A stretch of 64,000 nucleotides of DNA, from assembly GCA_963965975.1 (NCBI GenBank), contig OZ014416.1, positions 1,364,001-1,428,000 of the forward strand. The letters run 5' to 3'. Positions 1 to 13,000 of this stretch are shown piece after piece (the first letter of the stretch is position 1; every line of letters begins with the position of its first letter). Made by a program: the position numbers and the translations under genes. The notes below the pieces were generated by a model that was given only the letters and a program-made list of their open reading frames with translations, ran no database searches and was not told the origin of the DNA. The DNA is from Xestospongia bergquistia (Eukaryota; Porifera; Demospongiae; Haplosclerida; Petrosiidae).

Positions 1-171
1 TTAACATAAAAGTCACATTGTGAAAGTACGTGTACAAAAAATGGACCACTATTAATCAGAGAATAAACTTGTATGAGATTGTTAAAGCAAACTTAAATCA
101 AAAGAAACACTTGATGAACTAAATAGCATGTATTTATTTTTATTACATAATTGAGTGCCCAAAAAGTTACT

Positions 172-590
172 GTAATCAAAGAATACAATGTACAGCAAAA
201 TCATCAACTATAAAATATGATAGCAACAGAAGAAAGTTAGGGTATATAGCAGCATTATATGTAGAAGGACTTGGGACTAAAGACAACTAGAGCAAAGAGT
301 ACAGAACGCAGTGACCAAAAAAAGTCACAGTAATCAAAGAATACAATGTACAGCAAAATCATTAACTATAAAATATGATAGCAACACAAGAAAGTTAGGG
401 TATATAGCAGCACTATATGTAGAAGAACTTGGGACTAAAGACAACTAGAGCAAGGAGTACAGAACGCAGTGACCAAAAAGTTACAGTTATCAAAGAATAC
501 AATGTACAGCAAAATCATCAACTATAAAATATGATAGCAACAGAAGAAAGTTAGGATATGTAGCAGCACTATATGTAGAAGAACTTGGCA
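172..590. repeat. Three-copy tandem repeat of about 157 bp
   Basis: Three consecutive copies begin near 172, 330 and 486, each opening with a variant of GTAATCAAAGAATACAATG and containing a block reading AAAGTTAGG(G/A)TATATAGCAGCA. The third copy is truncated near 590. Copies differ by scattered substitutions, so the array is not brand new. It lies just beyond the 3' end of the TRAF gene and could be in its 3' flank or UTR. The rest of bases 1-790 is AT-rich sequence in which I see no gene. Confidence 0.85.
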
Positions 591-790
591 CTAAGAGTAA
601 GAAGAACACACACATTTTTTACTACTACTAATATTACTGAGAATCGTACAAAATTTTTTTACTTTTTTATTTTTATAAATGCTGATCACTTCTGAGGTCA
701 CTAACAGCACTAAGATAACTTTTGTTATCAGAGTAGTAATATGATCAGCTACTACTAACATTACTACAACTGAAGTGACCTCAACTATTG

Positions 791-3700
791 CTATTCTAGT
801 TTTTCCATTCCAGTGAGGTCAATCTTGCAACGAATAAAGATCGCATCACCTTTAGTAAATGCTTCATCTTTCAAAACAGACTGCTTGGCAAAGCGTGGGA
901 AGCCACTGGCTATATTCATCTCCGATTTGGGCTGTTGGAAACTAGGAGACTGAGTATCAGGCATGAAGGTCTCAGAGATATTAGCTTGATTCTCTTGGTT
1001 CAGAAGCTGAAAGGTAACAGGACGGCGGAATGGCCAAGAGAGGAGGTTATCATGCTCTGATTTCATCAGGACAAAGAAAACACTGATGTGAGATCCCTTG
1101 CCTGATCCATCTCCATTCAAATAAGCTCGGATGCACATCCTGTATCCATGAGGTGATGTATGGAAAGGAGGTGAGTACAAGCTAAGGGTACGACGTTCTT
1201 GAGCATCACGATAACGACGAGCTATCTCCGGGATCTTCCAAATAAAAATACCATGAGTTGTTTTGACATCCAGTATGTCTTGTCTGAGCTTGATTTCTTC
1301 CATAGCAACAGCATGGCGTGTAACGCTTTCTTGAACGGTTTGAACTGTATCAATGTACCCAACAAGCTGTGACTGAAATCGAGTCACGCTCAACTTGATT
1401 TCCTCGACAACAGGCTTCATAACATCCACCTCTTGTTGCAGTGTACGTACAACTCGTTGCATATCCTCGGCACCACGAAACATACTACTACCTAAACTAG
1501 AGTGCCCACTAGAAGGATACCCACTTGATCCACTTGACCTACTATTGTATGCACCATCCCCAAATCTCTGGTTCCCTTTGCCATCTAGGCCAATACTTGA
1601 TCTAGTAGTAAGCCCTAAACCAGAGTCCATTTCATAATCTTTAGATCGGACAGCTACTTCTTGTTTGAGGTTGTCAATCATCTGGTGCAATATAGGCATC
1701 TCAGAAACTTGGACTCTTAGCGAGCTAACTTCATCTTTGAGTTCATTAACTTTTTTCTTAGAAGCATCCAGCTCTTTTTGAAGGCTATCAACTTTTTCAT
1801 GTGAATCAATTAACTTATTTTCCACAATGATGACTGTTTTCTGTAATTTAGCATTATCATTTACCAGCTGTTTGATTGTAGAGAGCATACTATTCATTTG
1901 ACTGACTAGTTCATGCATATGCTCACCATAATGAATATTGAGTTCACCAATTTTACCCTAACAAGATAAAGACAGGTCACATGACTGTCACATGATGTAT
2001 AACATATTACTTCACCTTGAAGTGACAACCATCAAAGCTGCATGTAGCTTTAATTTCAAAACATTCAGATTTTTCATGAATGGCAAGCTATAAGGACAGA
2101 GTCACATGATTAGTCATGTGACCACACCACATACTGACCTTTGCTCTTGGGACAAGCTTGTTACAGAAACGACAATTTTCTGGATAATAATCACATTCTG
2201 CAAAATGATCCTATTAAAGATGAGAACAAAGTACTTACTAAAATATCGGCCATCATGTTTTGTTACCTCTTTTAAACTAGCAGGAACAACCTGATCACAA
2301 TACTCACATGTGTCAGGTTTATTAGGACAGGCATACATGTGGTCATTTAGTTGGTCCCTAGTAACAAGTTGACCACATCCTTGAGGACAGGAAATGGGAA
2401 CATAGTGACATTTTGAAATGTGATCCTAAAAATGTAGAAAAAATGAAATGAACAGATACCAATTAAAATATTATTATATCACATGATGTTGACGATTTGA
2501 GTATTAAGTGAAGAAACCAGCCATAAGAAACAACTGTCTTTCTCACATGGATGTTTCTTAGGTGTAAAAGTATAATAGAGAAAATAGATATGTTATATTC
2601 CCATTGGCTACACAGATATTTTAAGTACTACCTCTTGACAGAAGTGTGGCAAGGGCAAGCATGAAGATGGAGTTTGTACAGCAATAAAACAAGGGTAAAA
2701 TAAAGATTGTAGAGTAAAAATACAAAGTATAGTTGTATAGTTTCCAATCCCCTTTCAGGGGTTCATCTGCAGTGAGGGGATGGGTTAGTAGATTACATAT
2801 GTAACATACTATGACACTTTTTTAAAAGTTATTGACTAATTGACACTTTATCAGTGCATGAAATGATTAACCAATCAAGTAACAGTTCACTGAACTGAGT
2901 GGTATAAGTAGCACCTGCTAGTGGGCTAAAGGATAAGTATTAGGATGTTCTTTCAGCCTAATTTAGCCAGGCTTATGAGAATTGTTATCAATGGACCAAA
3001 ACTTCTTACTGTTAACTGTTATGAAATTTTCGGTGTTTTCAGGGAAAAGAACCATAGAATTAAATTGTAAATTATACTCATTGATTAATTTATGATAAAT
3101 GATTGAAAGTGCAGTCCAACATTAACTGTTAACAAACATTTGGGGGGGGGGGGGTCCAGTTCCCCCCTCCTTCTCTGTGAAACATTGCCTTTCATTTTAT
3201 TCTCTACATCTATGACCATACTGTTATGCAGAAAACAAAACCAAGAGGTTGAAATTCCTATTGAAGAAAGTATGAGACAATAACAAACGTTTGGCAAATG
3301 ATAAGGCCTAACAAACATTTATCTTAAATACAAACAGTACTGTAAGTTTACAATCACATATGGACTCAAGAGTCTAAACTTGAAATGGTAGAATATACAT
3401 TAGCTATGATATCAAGACAATATTAGTTTATGAAACTTGACTTGTACAAGCCAAAACAAATAAAGAAATGTCATGATTTTCAAACAACTTGGGCAACAAT
3501 TGAGTTAAAAAGTAGGCAAGCAGATTTACACTTCAATGGATGAACTAGCTTTGAAATGGTTCACTACAAAATGAACAGTGAAGCTCATTCTATTGTAGTG
3601 ATCACTGTAGCAGTCACCATAGGTGGTATGGTAGGTATAACGAAGCATAAAACAGGACCACAGACATGAAAAAAAATTATAGTTGCCCGTGTACTCTTTG

Positions 3701-6189
3701 ACAACAACCCCTACTAGCTAAGTTTTAAGATTCTTTCACTTGCTTTATTTAAGCAACTTTTCTCCCTCTAGTAGTTCATTATAGGATAAGCTTTCTTAAG
3801 ATTTTCAGGTACTTACAGGACAACAACAAACACTTATGCTACCTGTTCACTAGCATCCTTTGCATACTTCAGAATCATCTGGTTGAGATCCAGATCAACT
3901 GGTCAGTATACAGTTTCCACATAACATGTTGTGAAAAGGTCAGTCAAATCTGTAAGAATTGTAACATAGCTAGATCTGACTACCAGAATATTGGAATTAC
4001 AAATCTAATATGCTTAGCTTGCTGTTGTAAAGCATTTGATATAGTTCCTCCTTATTATGTTTCCAGTAAGCAGTGGTTAGGGCAAATGAAGTCAAAAGGA
4101 CAAGATGATATACAAATCCTGTATAAAATAATATTAATAGTTACTATGGGACATTAACCAGTATTTTATTAATTTATTAGACAGGGTAACAGACACAATA
4201 TTGCAATACTCACCCGGCAATGAGGGTTAATGATATTATTATAGCAAAAATACAAGTTAGAAACATCTATCTATATTAAGAGTATTGGAATATTTTTTAC
4301 TAATTTCTTAGCCTTTGAGAGTTTGGTGTTTGTCCTTGTTGCTTTATGAATTCCAAAGCCCTATTACCTATAGCTCGGGCTTTACAATAGCTTTGAGTCA
4401 CAAAGTAACCTTACTATTTGTGAGCTAATAAAAATTTGTCAAGCAATATCAATAAAATTTGATAAATTGAGAATGGATAAGTTGATCAACACTAATTACC
4501 AAGTACCTTTTAGCACAAAGCAAGTAATCTGGACAAATTAATTAGTGCAGCCAAATCTTCATTTTAGTTTCTAGATAAATTTATACATTTATATTATATA
4601 TATATATTATACAGTTTGGTTATAATCATGGTTAGGAATATGATGTTTGCTTTACTGGAATCTGGAACTGCAAGAGCATGTGTTTAGTTGTGTCAAACAG
4701 AAAATATTTCTCTATATTTAGTGATGCAAGAGAGCAAAGAGCTGAAGAATCTGAAACAATTAAAAGACATCTAGAACAGTGAAAAAGTGAATGAATTAAG
4801 TTGAAAGTAATGTACACAGATTTAGATAATAATAAAGCTTTTATTTCTCTTGACCAAGATAGGCAGACTAAAAGATGAAAGCCATATTTTATCAACATAT
4901 AATCCAGTCTCCTATTGTGTAAGGGAGACACCGTGCATTCATTCCATGTTAGTGGTTTAGAAGGTCAAAGGTCACGTGCATATTAATTAGCTGATCCCAA
5001 TTCTGTTGTTTGTTACCTTTTCCTGCACATTAAGAATATGCAGTCTGTATTAAACTGAAAAAGGTTTAAAAACAAAAAGTATCAAATTATTAATCCTGCA
5101 TAGGAATCATACCACAGTAATAATTTAAATAGGTGTTTGAACAACAATCATGTTATTATTTATATCATTTTATTATTGTATTGATGATATTTGCTAACTA
5201 TGACTTGGTTGATTATGATCTATATCACAACAATATGAATTATACATATAATACAATAATTATACATAGTGTGTAATCAACAGCAGCAAATGGTTGGGAA
5301 ATTCCCTGGGACAGCCAGCCACACTTTAGGGGAGTTCCCTGGGATAGTCCAGTTAAACATAATACTTCCTTGTATGTGTGAGTACAAACATTAGTGGGAT
5401 AACAAAGCAATATATAGTTACAGATGGTCACGTTTCTACTACATAGTAGATATATTGTTTAAGTACAAAAAAAATTAATTGTAGTGGCTAATATTGTATT
5501 TGGTTTGTATCACTTGTCACTTACTTCAAAGAGATCATCAAGGGTACCCCTCCATGGACAGCCATTTTTGCCACCAGGACAAGTAGCAGTCAGACTCTTC
5601 AGCTCTTTAAGGCAGCCACGATCAACTCGTACCTCACCATCTTCAATAGGTTCATCATCTTCTGGACATATAGGAGGACTATAATAGAGAACAAAGTACA
5701 TTGATCATAAAAGGATTATCTTTATAGTAACCAATAGTTCCTAGAACAAAAGGCAAGTCCTCTCTTATCAGAGTAGGCAATCACTACAATAGTGATAAGA
5801 AATTAGATATGGATTTATCTTGGCTTAGCACAGCACATTACTAAACATAGCTGTCACATTCATGACTGTGAGTGTAGCACGGCACAGCACATCATGCCAT
5901 TCACACCATTGCTAATTAATGTACAGGTTGCTATGCTGGCTAATGAATATGTACATCTGATGCTATATAAGAACAGTTTGCATATTCAAACTCACTTTTT
6001 CTTTACTATTTTGTCAATGCACGATTTACAGTACCTATGGCCACATCCAATGAGCTGTCGTGGTTCACGTAGTAGCTTCTTACAGTAAGGACACTCTAAC
6101 GATTCAATATCCAATGATCCAAGCTGTTTCCCTGATCGATTATATAATTTAATGCCATCTAACTTATAGCCCCCAAAATCAGAAGTCAT
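791..6189 (-). CDS. TNF receptor-associated factor (TRAF) family adaptor
   Basis: TRAFs are cytoplasmic adaptors and E3 ligases linking TNF-receptor and Toll/IL-1-type receptors to NF-kappaB and JNK. Six exons join in frame to 605 aa: 6189-5996, 5678-5525, 2425-2267, 2210-2139, 2087-2016 and 1957-791. The first exon carries a RING (CPYC then GCGHRYCKSC), completed in exon 2 by CPED, a C3HC3D-type pattern. Exons 2-5 carry TRAF zinc fingers such as CPQGCGQL and CEYCDQVVPASLKE joined to DHFAECDYYP. The last exon holds a coiled coil followed by a MATH/TRAF-C domain (FIWKIPE, GYRMCIRAYLNGDG, SHISVFFVLM, WPFRRPV). A 3.1 kb intron (2426-5524) contains two NF-kappaB consensus sites. Family membership is certain; assignment to one vertebrate TRAF number is not attempted. 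Confidence 0.95.
3138..3152. repeat. Poly-G run in the TRAF intron
   Basis: An uninterrupted G run of about a dozen bases is followed after a short gap by a C-rich stretch. It lies inside the large TRAF intron. No coding signal is visible around it. Confidence 0.7.
5296..5339. promoter_or_regulatory. Pair of NF-kappaB consensus sites inside TRAF intron
   Basis: GGGAAATTCCC (5296-5306, a perfect palindrome) and GGGGAGTTCCC (5329-5339) both fit GGGRNNYYCC. They sit about 190 bp on the 3' side (in gene direction) of TRAF exon 2. Binding is inferred from the motif only. Confidence 0.5.
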
Positions 6190-6402
6190 TATAAAAGCTA
6201 TCTAGTTGTAGTTTAAGATAAAGAACACGTAGCATGCACAGACACACACACAAGTATGAAAAGGAAAGTGTTCTAGTATTTAAAGTTCCTAGTTTTAAAG
6301 TTCAAGTGGATTCTTCAAAAGGATTGTAATGTGCTCAGCTAATCCTCAATCACTTCCAAGTATTACAATCAAAGTTGATTTACAAGGGTGCTCCTCCACC
6401 CC

Positions 6403-6736
6403 CTACCCAATTAAGGATTTAATTGAACCAATGATGACAGGAATGATTTTATACAAACGGTGGACCTCCGCTAAGGAAATGTTTACTAAAGCACGGCAAG
6501 CCAGGCGAGAACTTCGAACGAGGTCTTCCCTCAATGCTTGGTTCTTTGCTAAGGTCAAGAGAGCAATAAAATTTGAAATAAATGGCTGACAATATGGTAA
6601 CGGATATCACTGAAGATATTTCTGGTTTTGATACACCTTCAAGTTTCTCCAATAATAGCTTTATACGTACCAAAATACGTTTGAATAGCTCTAAAAGTCC
6701 TTCAACTTGGATGGTTATCTCCACAGCTGTATGCAT
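6403..6736 (-). CDS. Unrecognised 81-aa helical protein (two coding exons)
   Basis: Exon 6736-6637 (donor GTGTAT) joins exon 6548-6403 (acceptor after a pyrimidine-rich tract ending CCTTAG), giving 82 codons including the stop with the phase preserved. An upstream exon junction places an in-frame stop immediately before the ATG, supporting this start. The product begins MHTAVEITIQVEGLLELF and ends IIGSIKSLIG. It has alternating hydrophobic and charged residues consistent with two or three amphipathic helices, no cysteine-rich domain and no clear signal peptide. I do not recognise the family. It lies between the TRAF start and the NDUFS1 stop; two CACGTG boxes lie about 200 bp upstream. It could be a small subunit of a larger complex, but nothing in the sequence proves that. 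Gene structure is moderately supported; function is unknown. Confidence 0.55.
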
Positions 6737-7049
6737 TACCTAAAAAATATTTTATAAAATGAGTCTATAGTATAGTCATAAATTACCTATAAAAACAAAA
6801 TAGCTGACACAGCAGAGTGAGTGCAGAAGCAACTCTACTCGATGAATGTACAGGCCTTATATATATAGATAGACGAGGCTAATTCTTCAAGCTAGATACC
6901 TCAAGTTACTTTTATAATAATATTAACTGTCACGTGACACGCGAACAACAGTGCACTTTGTTCGTTCGTCACGTGCCTATAGGGAATCAAAGTTTTTCCT
7001 GGGTTTCAACAAATTTTTAGTCAGAGCCACTTATATCTATATACAATCA
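6737..7049 (-). promoter_or_regulatory. 5' region of the 81-aa gene with two E-boxes
   Basis: The gap between the 81-aa gene and the NDUFS1 stop holds CACGTG at 6931-6936 and 6970-6975. A short candidate 5'-UTR intron (GTAATT to TTTTTTAG) ends at 6740. Confidence 0.45.
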
Positions 7050-10000
7050 CTACACTTTGTTTCTTTTATTTTTGTTTATTACATTGTCTTCTTGTACAGC
7101 AGTGACACATTTGGCCATAATCTGCGATGCTCGGCTGATAGGATCAGTCATATAAAACTGATCTAGTGACTTCAATGGTACTTGTATAGGATCAATTGAT
7201 ACTAATGGAGACTGAATGCTGCCCTATAGGTAGACAACAAAAGAAAGAGATAGTAATCACAGGTAATATTCAATAGCAAAGGACACTATTATTATGAGCT
7301 CAATGTGCCTATTCAAATTGTTGCAATAATAGAAGTTATCCTAAACTCTAGACCTCAGACTTCAAACAAGCTAACCTTTGAGTAGGCCACATACATAAAA
7401 ATGTTACTACATGCTCAATGAAAAACAATGAGCATCATTGCATAGTTTATATATTAGCTAAATAAGGTAATTTGTATGATGACCAAAATTATAACCTGGA
7501 AATTTTTTTAGTACAATTACTAGGTATAAATTTATCCCAAAATGGAAATACCAAATGGTGCAAAAGTATTGCATGATTAAAAAGAACTATTATTCCCAAG
7601 ATAACAACTAACATTGACGGTAATGTTTGGATAGGATATGATGCGTGAATCTGTGTATGTATACCTTATAAAGGCAATTAGCCTAGTCTACCTAGTAGTC
7701 ACATAAAACATAAATGTTATGGTGATGTGGTCAGAAAAACCTTCCCATAGGAAGGCCCACATTAATTTACAATGTTGTTTTAGTTAATTAAACTATATAG
7801 AAAGCCATAGCCTCACAACTGACAGCTAAGCACTTTTGGGAGACTTGCTATCCTAGACTTGCTAACTCTTACAGTTTTGAAATTGTTTGGATTTAAGTGA
7901 TAAATACTTAAATCTACTATTAATTGCGTGCACTAAATTTAGTGAATTTAATGAATATTGTAATAAAATTAAGTTTGGAAAAGTTGCTAAAATTAAATCC
8001 AAATGTTCTAAAATTGTTAAATTTAGTAAATGACTACTAAATGCAATAGTAGACTTAAGATACATGAGCTTATTCTTTTGTTTATTGACCCACACAGATA
8101 CATATAGTAATCGATGGATTTAAAAACTCATACTACAAGCAATACAACATTACTGATCAAAGTTTCTACCATTTCAGAGAAAGTATCTTAGTCACACCAT
8201 AGCTACTGGCAAGTCTCTATTGGTCTTGTAATTCAGACATTTTGCTGCAGTAAACTACTAAAGTTATTAGATTAAAGACTTGACAGAAACTATAGTCCTG
8301 TTTAAAAATGTTTTCCAAAATACTACAAGTTTGTTGTGTTATTTTGCAGTATCAGTAATTGTTATTCAGCACTCAGCAGAGGTTATGTCCCCATTGATGA
8401 TTGCACACAACCACAAAATAAATAAATATAGTCATGTAGTTGTTATTGGTCCAAATTAAAAGGAAGTAGCCAAAATTATGCTTTAAAAGCACTAGATGCT
8501 ATAAACATGCAATGACATCATGTGTTGTTTGATTGAATGAGTTTTTATAGTAAACACACTCTATTAGTGATACAACTACAGGTACAAGTAGGAAGTTGTG
8601 AATTACTTCCAAAGAAATAATTACCTTGACTAGTTTGTGAGCTAATCCAAAGAAGTTAGCAGGTTCCATGTCTCCATAACGTACTAAATGTGGTGCTAGT
8701 TCTTCAAGTCTAGCTTGTATGTGATGTAGTTCATCATATGGTAATGTATTACCAGTTATCTGTGATAAGAGAAGCCATATAAACAATGTATTATACACAC
8801 CCATCTATACACATACTGTATAATATACACCATATTATATGTACCTATACATCCATATAGTTATACACCCATTTCCACCCATTACATTCATCCCCAAATT
8901 CTTTTATCTATTCAACGGTCCATTTTCCCCTTATTTATCTGTCTACCATCTGTTGGTACAATCATCTAGTTAGCCTACCTCTGATAATGCACGTATGATT
9001 TGCCAGTCCTCTCTAGCCATCCCAGGAGGAGTCACAGCTACCCTTGTTTGTTGAGAACGTCCCTCAGTATTAATATAAGTGGCAGTCTTTTCAGTATAAG
9101 CTGCTCCGGGTAGGATAGCATCAGCTATGTACACACCTATATCACCATGGTGACCTATAAGAAGAGAAGATGCTATTGTTCCCCTTATTTATTGATACCT
9201 CATACCTTGGTATACAATAAAACAGTCTTCTGGTAAATCTTCTCTTTTTATCAAACCACTGTCCTAAAAATAGAATAACAAGACTGTCCTTGTTAACCAC
9301 ACCCACTCACAGCTCCCAATAAATACAGGAATTTAATTCTACTGAGGTCTCCAATACCACCTTTATAGCCGACATCTAATGCTCCAACCTGACTGGCTAC
9401 ACGATGTAACATGTTTAAAACTCGCCAATCTTGTTTTTCTGGCTTGGCTACATCATTGGCAATAGTAGATACCAAAGAATAGAGAGTTTTGGCATCAGAA
9501 TGCTGCAATGAACTACTACCAAGAATTATCATTGGTCGTTTAGCAGAAGCAAACTCCTATAATTATAATATAAATTATGTAATAAAACTTAGTTTGGCTG
9601 ACCTTGCTGAAAGGATGCTTGCCAGCTGCAATATCTTGTAATAGTGAACCTGCGTCACCAAGATGCTATTAGGATTTAATAGAAACCATTACTTATAACA
9701 AATAATATTTATGTTTAGCAAAGCATATGTATATGTGCTCAGTAAACATTCCTATAAGTGTTGTCTACAATTGATGGCCGATTCATCATAACATTCATTA
9801 GTGGAAATTTGCAGATATTGCAAATAAAATATTAAACAATTTATTTACATAATTTAATTATACATTTTAAGCATAGACAAAATTGTTGTCATCTAATTAT
9901 AGAATACCTGTATAGAAGTAAACATGTCTATATATGTAAAATATGTACTTATATTATATGCTTATCTATGAACAGATCAATGTAAACATGTACATATCTT

Positions 10001-13000
10001 TATCTATGGGTAGATCTCTATTGAAAGGTGAATATTTAAATACCTTGTATTCATAGGTCAGGTCAACTTTTGGACCAACTAAAGCAACTCTGAGATCATT
10101 GTGTATCCAGCTGTAGAGATATGAACCACAATATAACAGCAGGTGTCATTAAATTATTTGCCCATTTTACCTCTTTCTAATTCTTGTATTAACAAGAGGA
10201 GCTTCAAATCTTGGATTAGTACCAACAAGTAACAATAGGTCAGCATCCTAAGAAACAAAGTCATTGTTAAATATAATGTAGTAGTCACATCTAATGTTTG
10301 AAAGTCAACTTTATTTTCTCTCTATTTATATACTCTCTTAGTTCCAATTTGAATAATGAACATACAAACATTATTAGTAACTAATTGTAGTAAGATGAGA
10401 TAAAAGTTAGTGTTAGTTCTGGATAGGGTAGGAATGGTTATCATAACAATGGACATTATTATATAATATTATATAACACAGACCCACATGTACTGCTTTA
10501 ACAACTAATATTACTATAGACTCAATATACATTATCACATAACACAGTATTGACTCCACATACATTATTACATAACATACTATTGACTCTACATATGCTA
10601 TCACATAACACAGTATTGACTCAATATTGCTGACCTCAATACCCATTATACTGGAGTTCAGTAGATATGATGATCTCAGGTCTACACCAGCTCCAATTGA
10701 AGGGAATGACTCTTCAGTGAAAAGATTTTCACTGCCAATACGATTTAATAAATCTTTCAGTGCAACGATTGACTCAACATCTTGTAAACCACCAACTACT
10801 GCAGCTACCTCTGATGGCTGAACTGATTCCAACTATAACAGTATAGTTAGATAGAAATTGAACCAAAAGTATTGAGATAATAATACATTATATATGTACT
10901 CAGTATACATTAATATTGGTACTATTGGTGGGAGTATTCATACATTCAATTTCAGTATACGTTCACCCAAAACAATTCACTTTCACTTTATATAAATTAA
11001 ACTATAGCCTCACATTTTCAAATTTATTTTCAATATGTACACACCCACATATTTAATAAAAATTAATTCGTGAAATGAGTGGGCGTGAACATGCATTATA
11101 AATGAAATGATACTAGAAAGAGATGTTTCTACAATTCAATAGATCTTACAAAATGCTTGAAATATCACAAAACAACAGTAATATCTAAACAAAACAACTG
11201 TACAAAAATCTTCCATAGTACTCTCAAGCTACAGGACCACACATCAAGGTCACACCCTCTTCACCGGCATAATTAATACTCCACAAAATATAAGTTAATA
11301 CCAACTCAAATTATAACAGAACATACAGGATTAGTACCTTATCTGCTACTGTCATCAGAGCCTCTTCCCACGACACAGAGCTCAAATTCCTTCCATCCAT
11401 TTTAATCATAGGTACAGTTAGTCTCTGTCTTTTCAGTCCATCATAAGAGAACCTGGTCTTGTCTGATATCCATTCCTCATTGACCTCTTCATTAAGTCTT
11501 GGTAATATTCTCATGACTTCACCAGTACGATGATCAATAACAATATTACTACCAACAGCATCCAATACATCAATAGATTCTGTCTTTCTTTAATATACAA
11601 ACAAAATAAAATGTAGAATAGGAAAAATTTGCTAAGATTAAGTTCATTTAAAATTTTTTTTAATTCATGAATAGCTGTTCATGGTTTATACATGTTAAAA
11701 TCATGGTTTATACATTGTTATAATCATATGGTTTGGGATGTTAGCGTAGACAACCACAAAAATTTATATAGCACTAGATATACTATAATAACTGTGAGAA
11801 ATGACTAATGTTTAGTGACAAGGTATGAATGAGAGATCATACCTTTACTAACACAATTAGTAATGAAAACAAAACATTAGGAGACAGGCAAAAAGTTACA
11901 TGTAGCATTGTTAAATACTTGGGATTTTCCCACTCTAGCAGGTAGACATATGGTATTGTTAAATATTGGGATTTTCCCACTCTAGTCAGATAGGCATATG
12001 TATTGTTAAATACTTGGGATTTTCCCACTCTAGTCAATGCTAGCAGATAGACATATGGTATTGTTAAATATTGGGATTTTCCCACTCTAGTCAGATAGGC
12101 ATATGTATTGTTAAATACTTGGGATTTTCCCACTCTAGTCAGATAGACATATGGTATTGTTAAATATTGGGATTTTCCCACTCTAGTCAATGTTAGCAGC
12201 TAACATCTTAACTCACTCTGTTCCAGATATGCAAACAATTACATGTAGCATTGTTATATGACTCTAGTGAGGGCAATAGGTAAGTAAATCTTTATCTCAA
12301 GTGATGTGAAGATAGTCAAGAATTGAAGTAAGACTATTGATCACTCAAAAAAAGCTTAGTATAAGCATATGTTATTACCAGTACTTCAAACTACCTTCTA
12401 ACAGTTCCTATTATATTATAATACACACTAAGACTTCAATATTATCACTTCATTGACTTGCAAACACATCTAGGCTTTTTATTAGAACACCAATAGGATA
12501 TCTATAGGAACATCCTACGCTATCCATAATCCCATACGATATGAAATTGGACTGTGGGATTCTTATGACAAATTTGGACAACACTGTGACTTTGTTAAGT
12601 AATCTCTTAGTAATCACAAACTTATTGTATTACCTTAGTTCCCACGGTCGAGCAGTGAAGGAGTAAGGTTTAGAGGTTAGTGCTCCGACAGGACAAAGGT
12701 CAATGACATTACCAGATAACTCTGAATTAAACATCTTTTCAATGTAAGTACCAATCTGCATATCACCACCTCGACCTGTAGTACCAAGATCATCAACCCC
12801 TGCTACCTCATTAGCAAATCTATTTGTGTAATAAAATTTTAAGTATAATAATATTCATTTTTGAATTATTAAATTGATAATCCTAAATCTTTTCTTGAAT
12901 ATAGAATTAATATTAAATAACTCCATCTATTCATCTCATCTATCTACTTGTTCATACATACCCATTAATCCATTAATCCATTAATTCATTCCTCAATCCA

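Noticed and set aside
6329..6589. 86-codon plus-strand frame opposite the 81-aa gene
   Set aside because: It lies antisense to the better supported spliced minus-strand frame and has no family resemblance.
11837..12190. 117-codon frame with repeated TRVGKSQ
   Set aside because: A by-product of the 48-bp minisatellite in an NDUFS1 intron; the gene is already explained by other exons.
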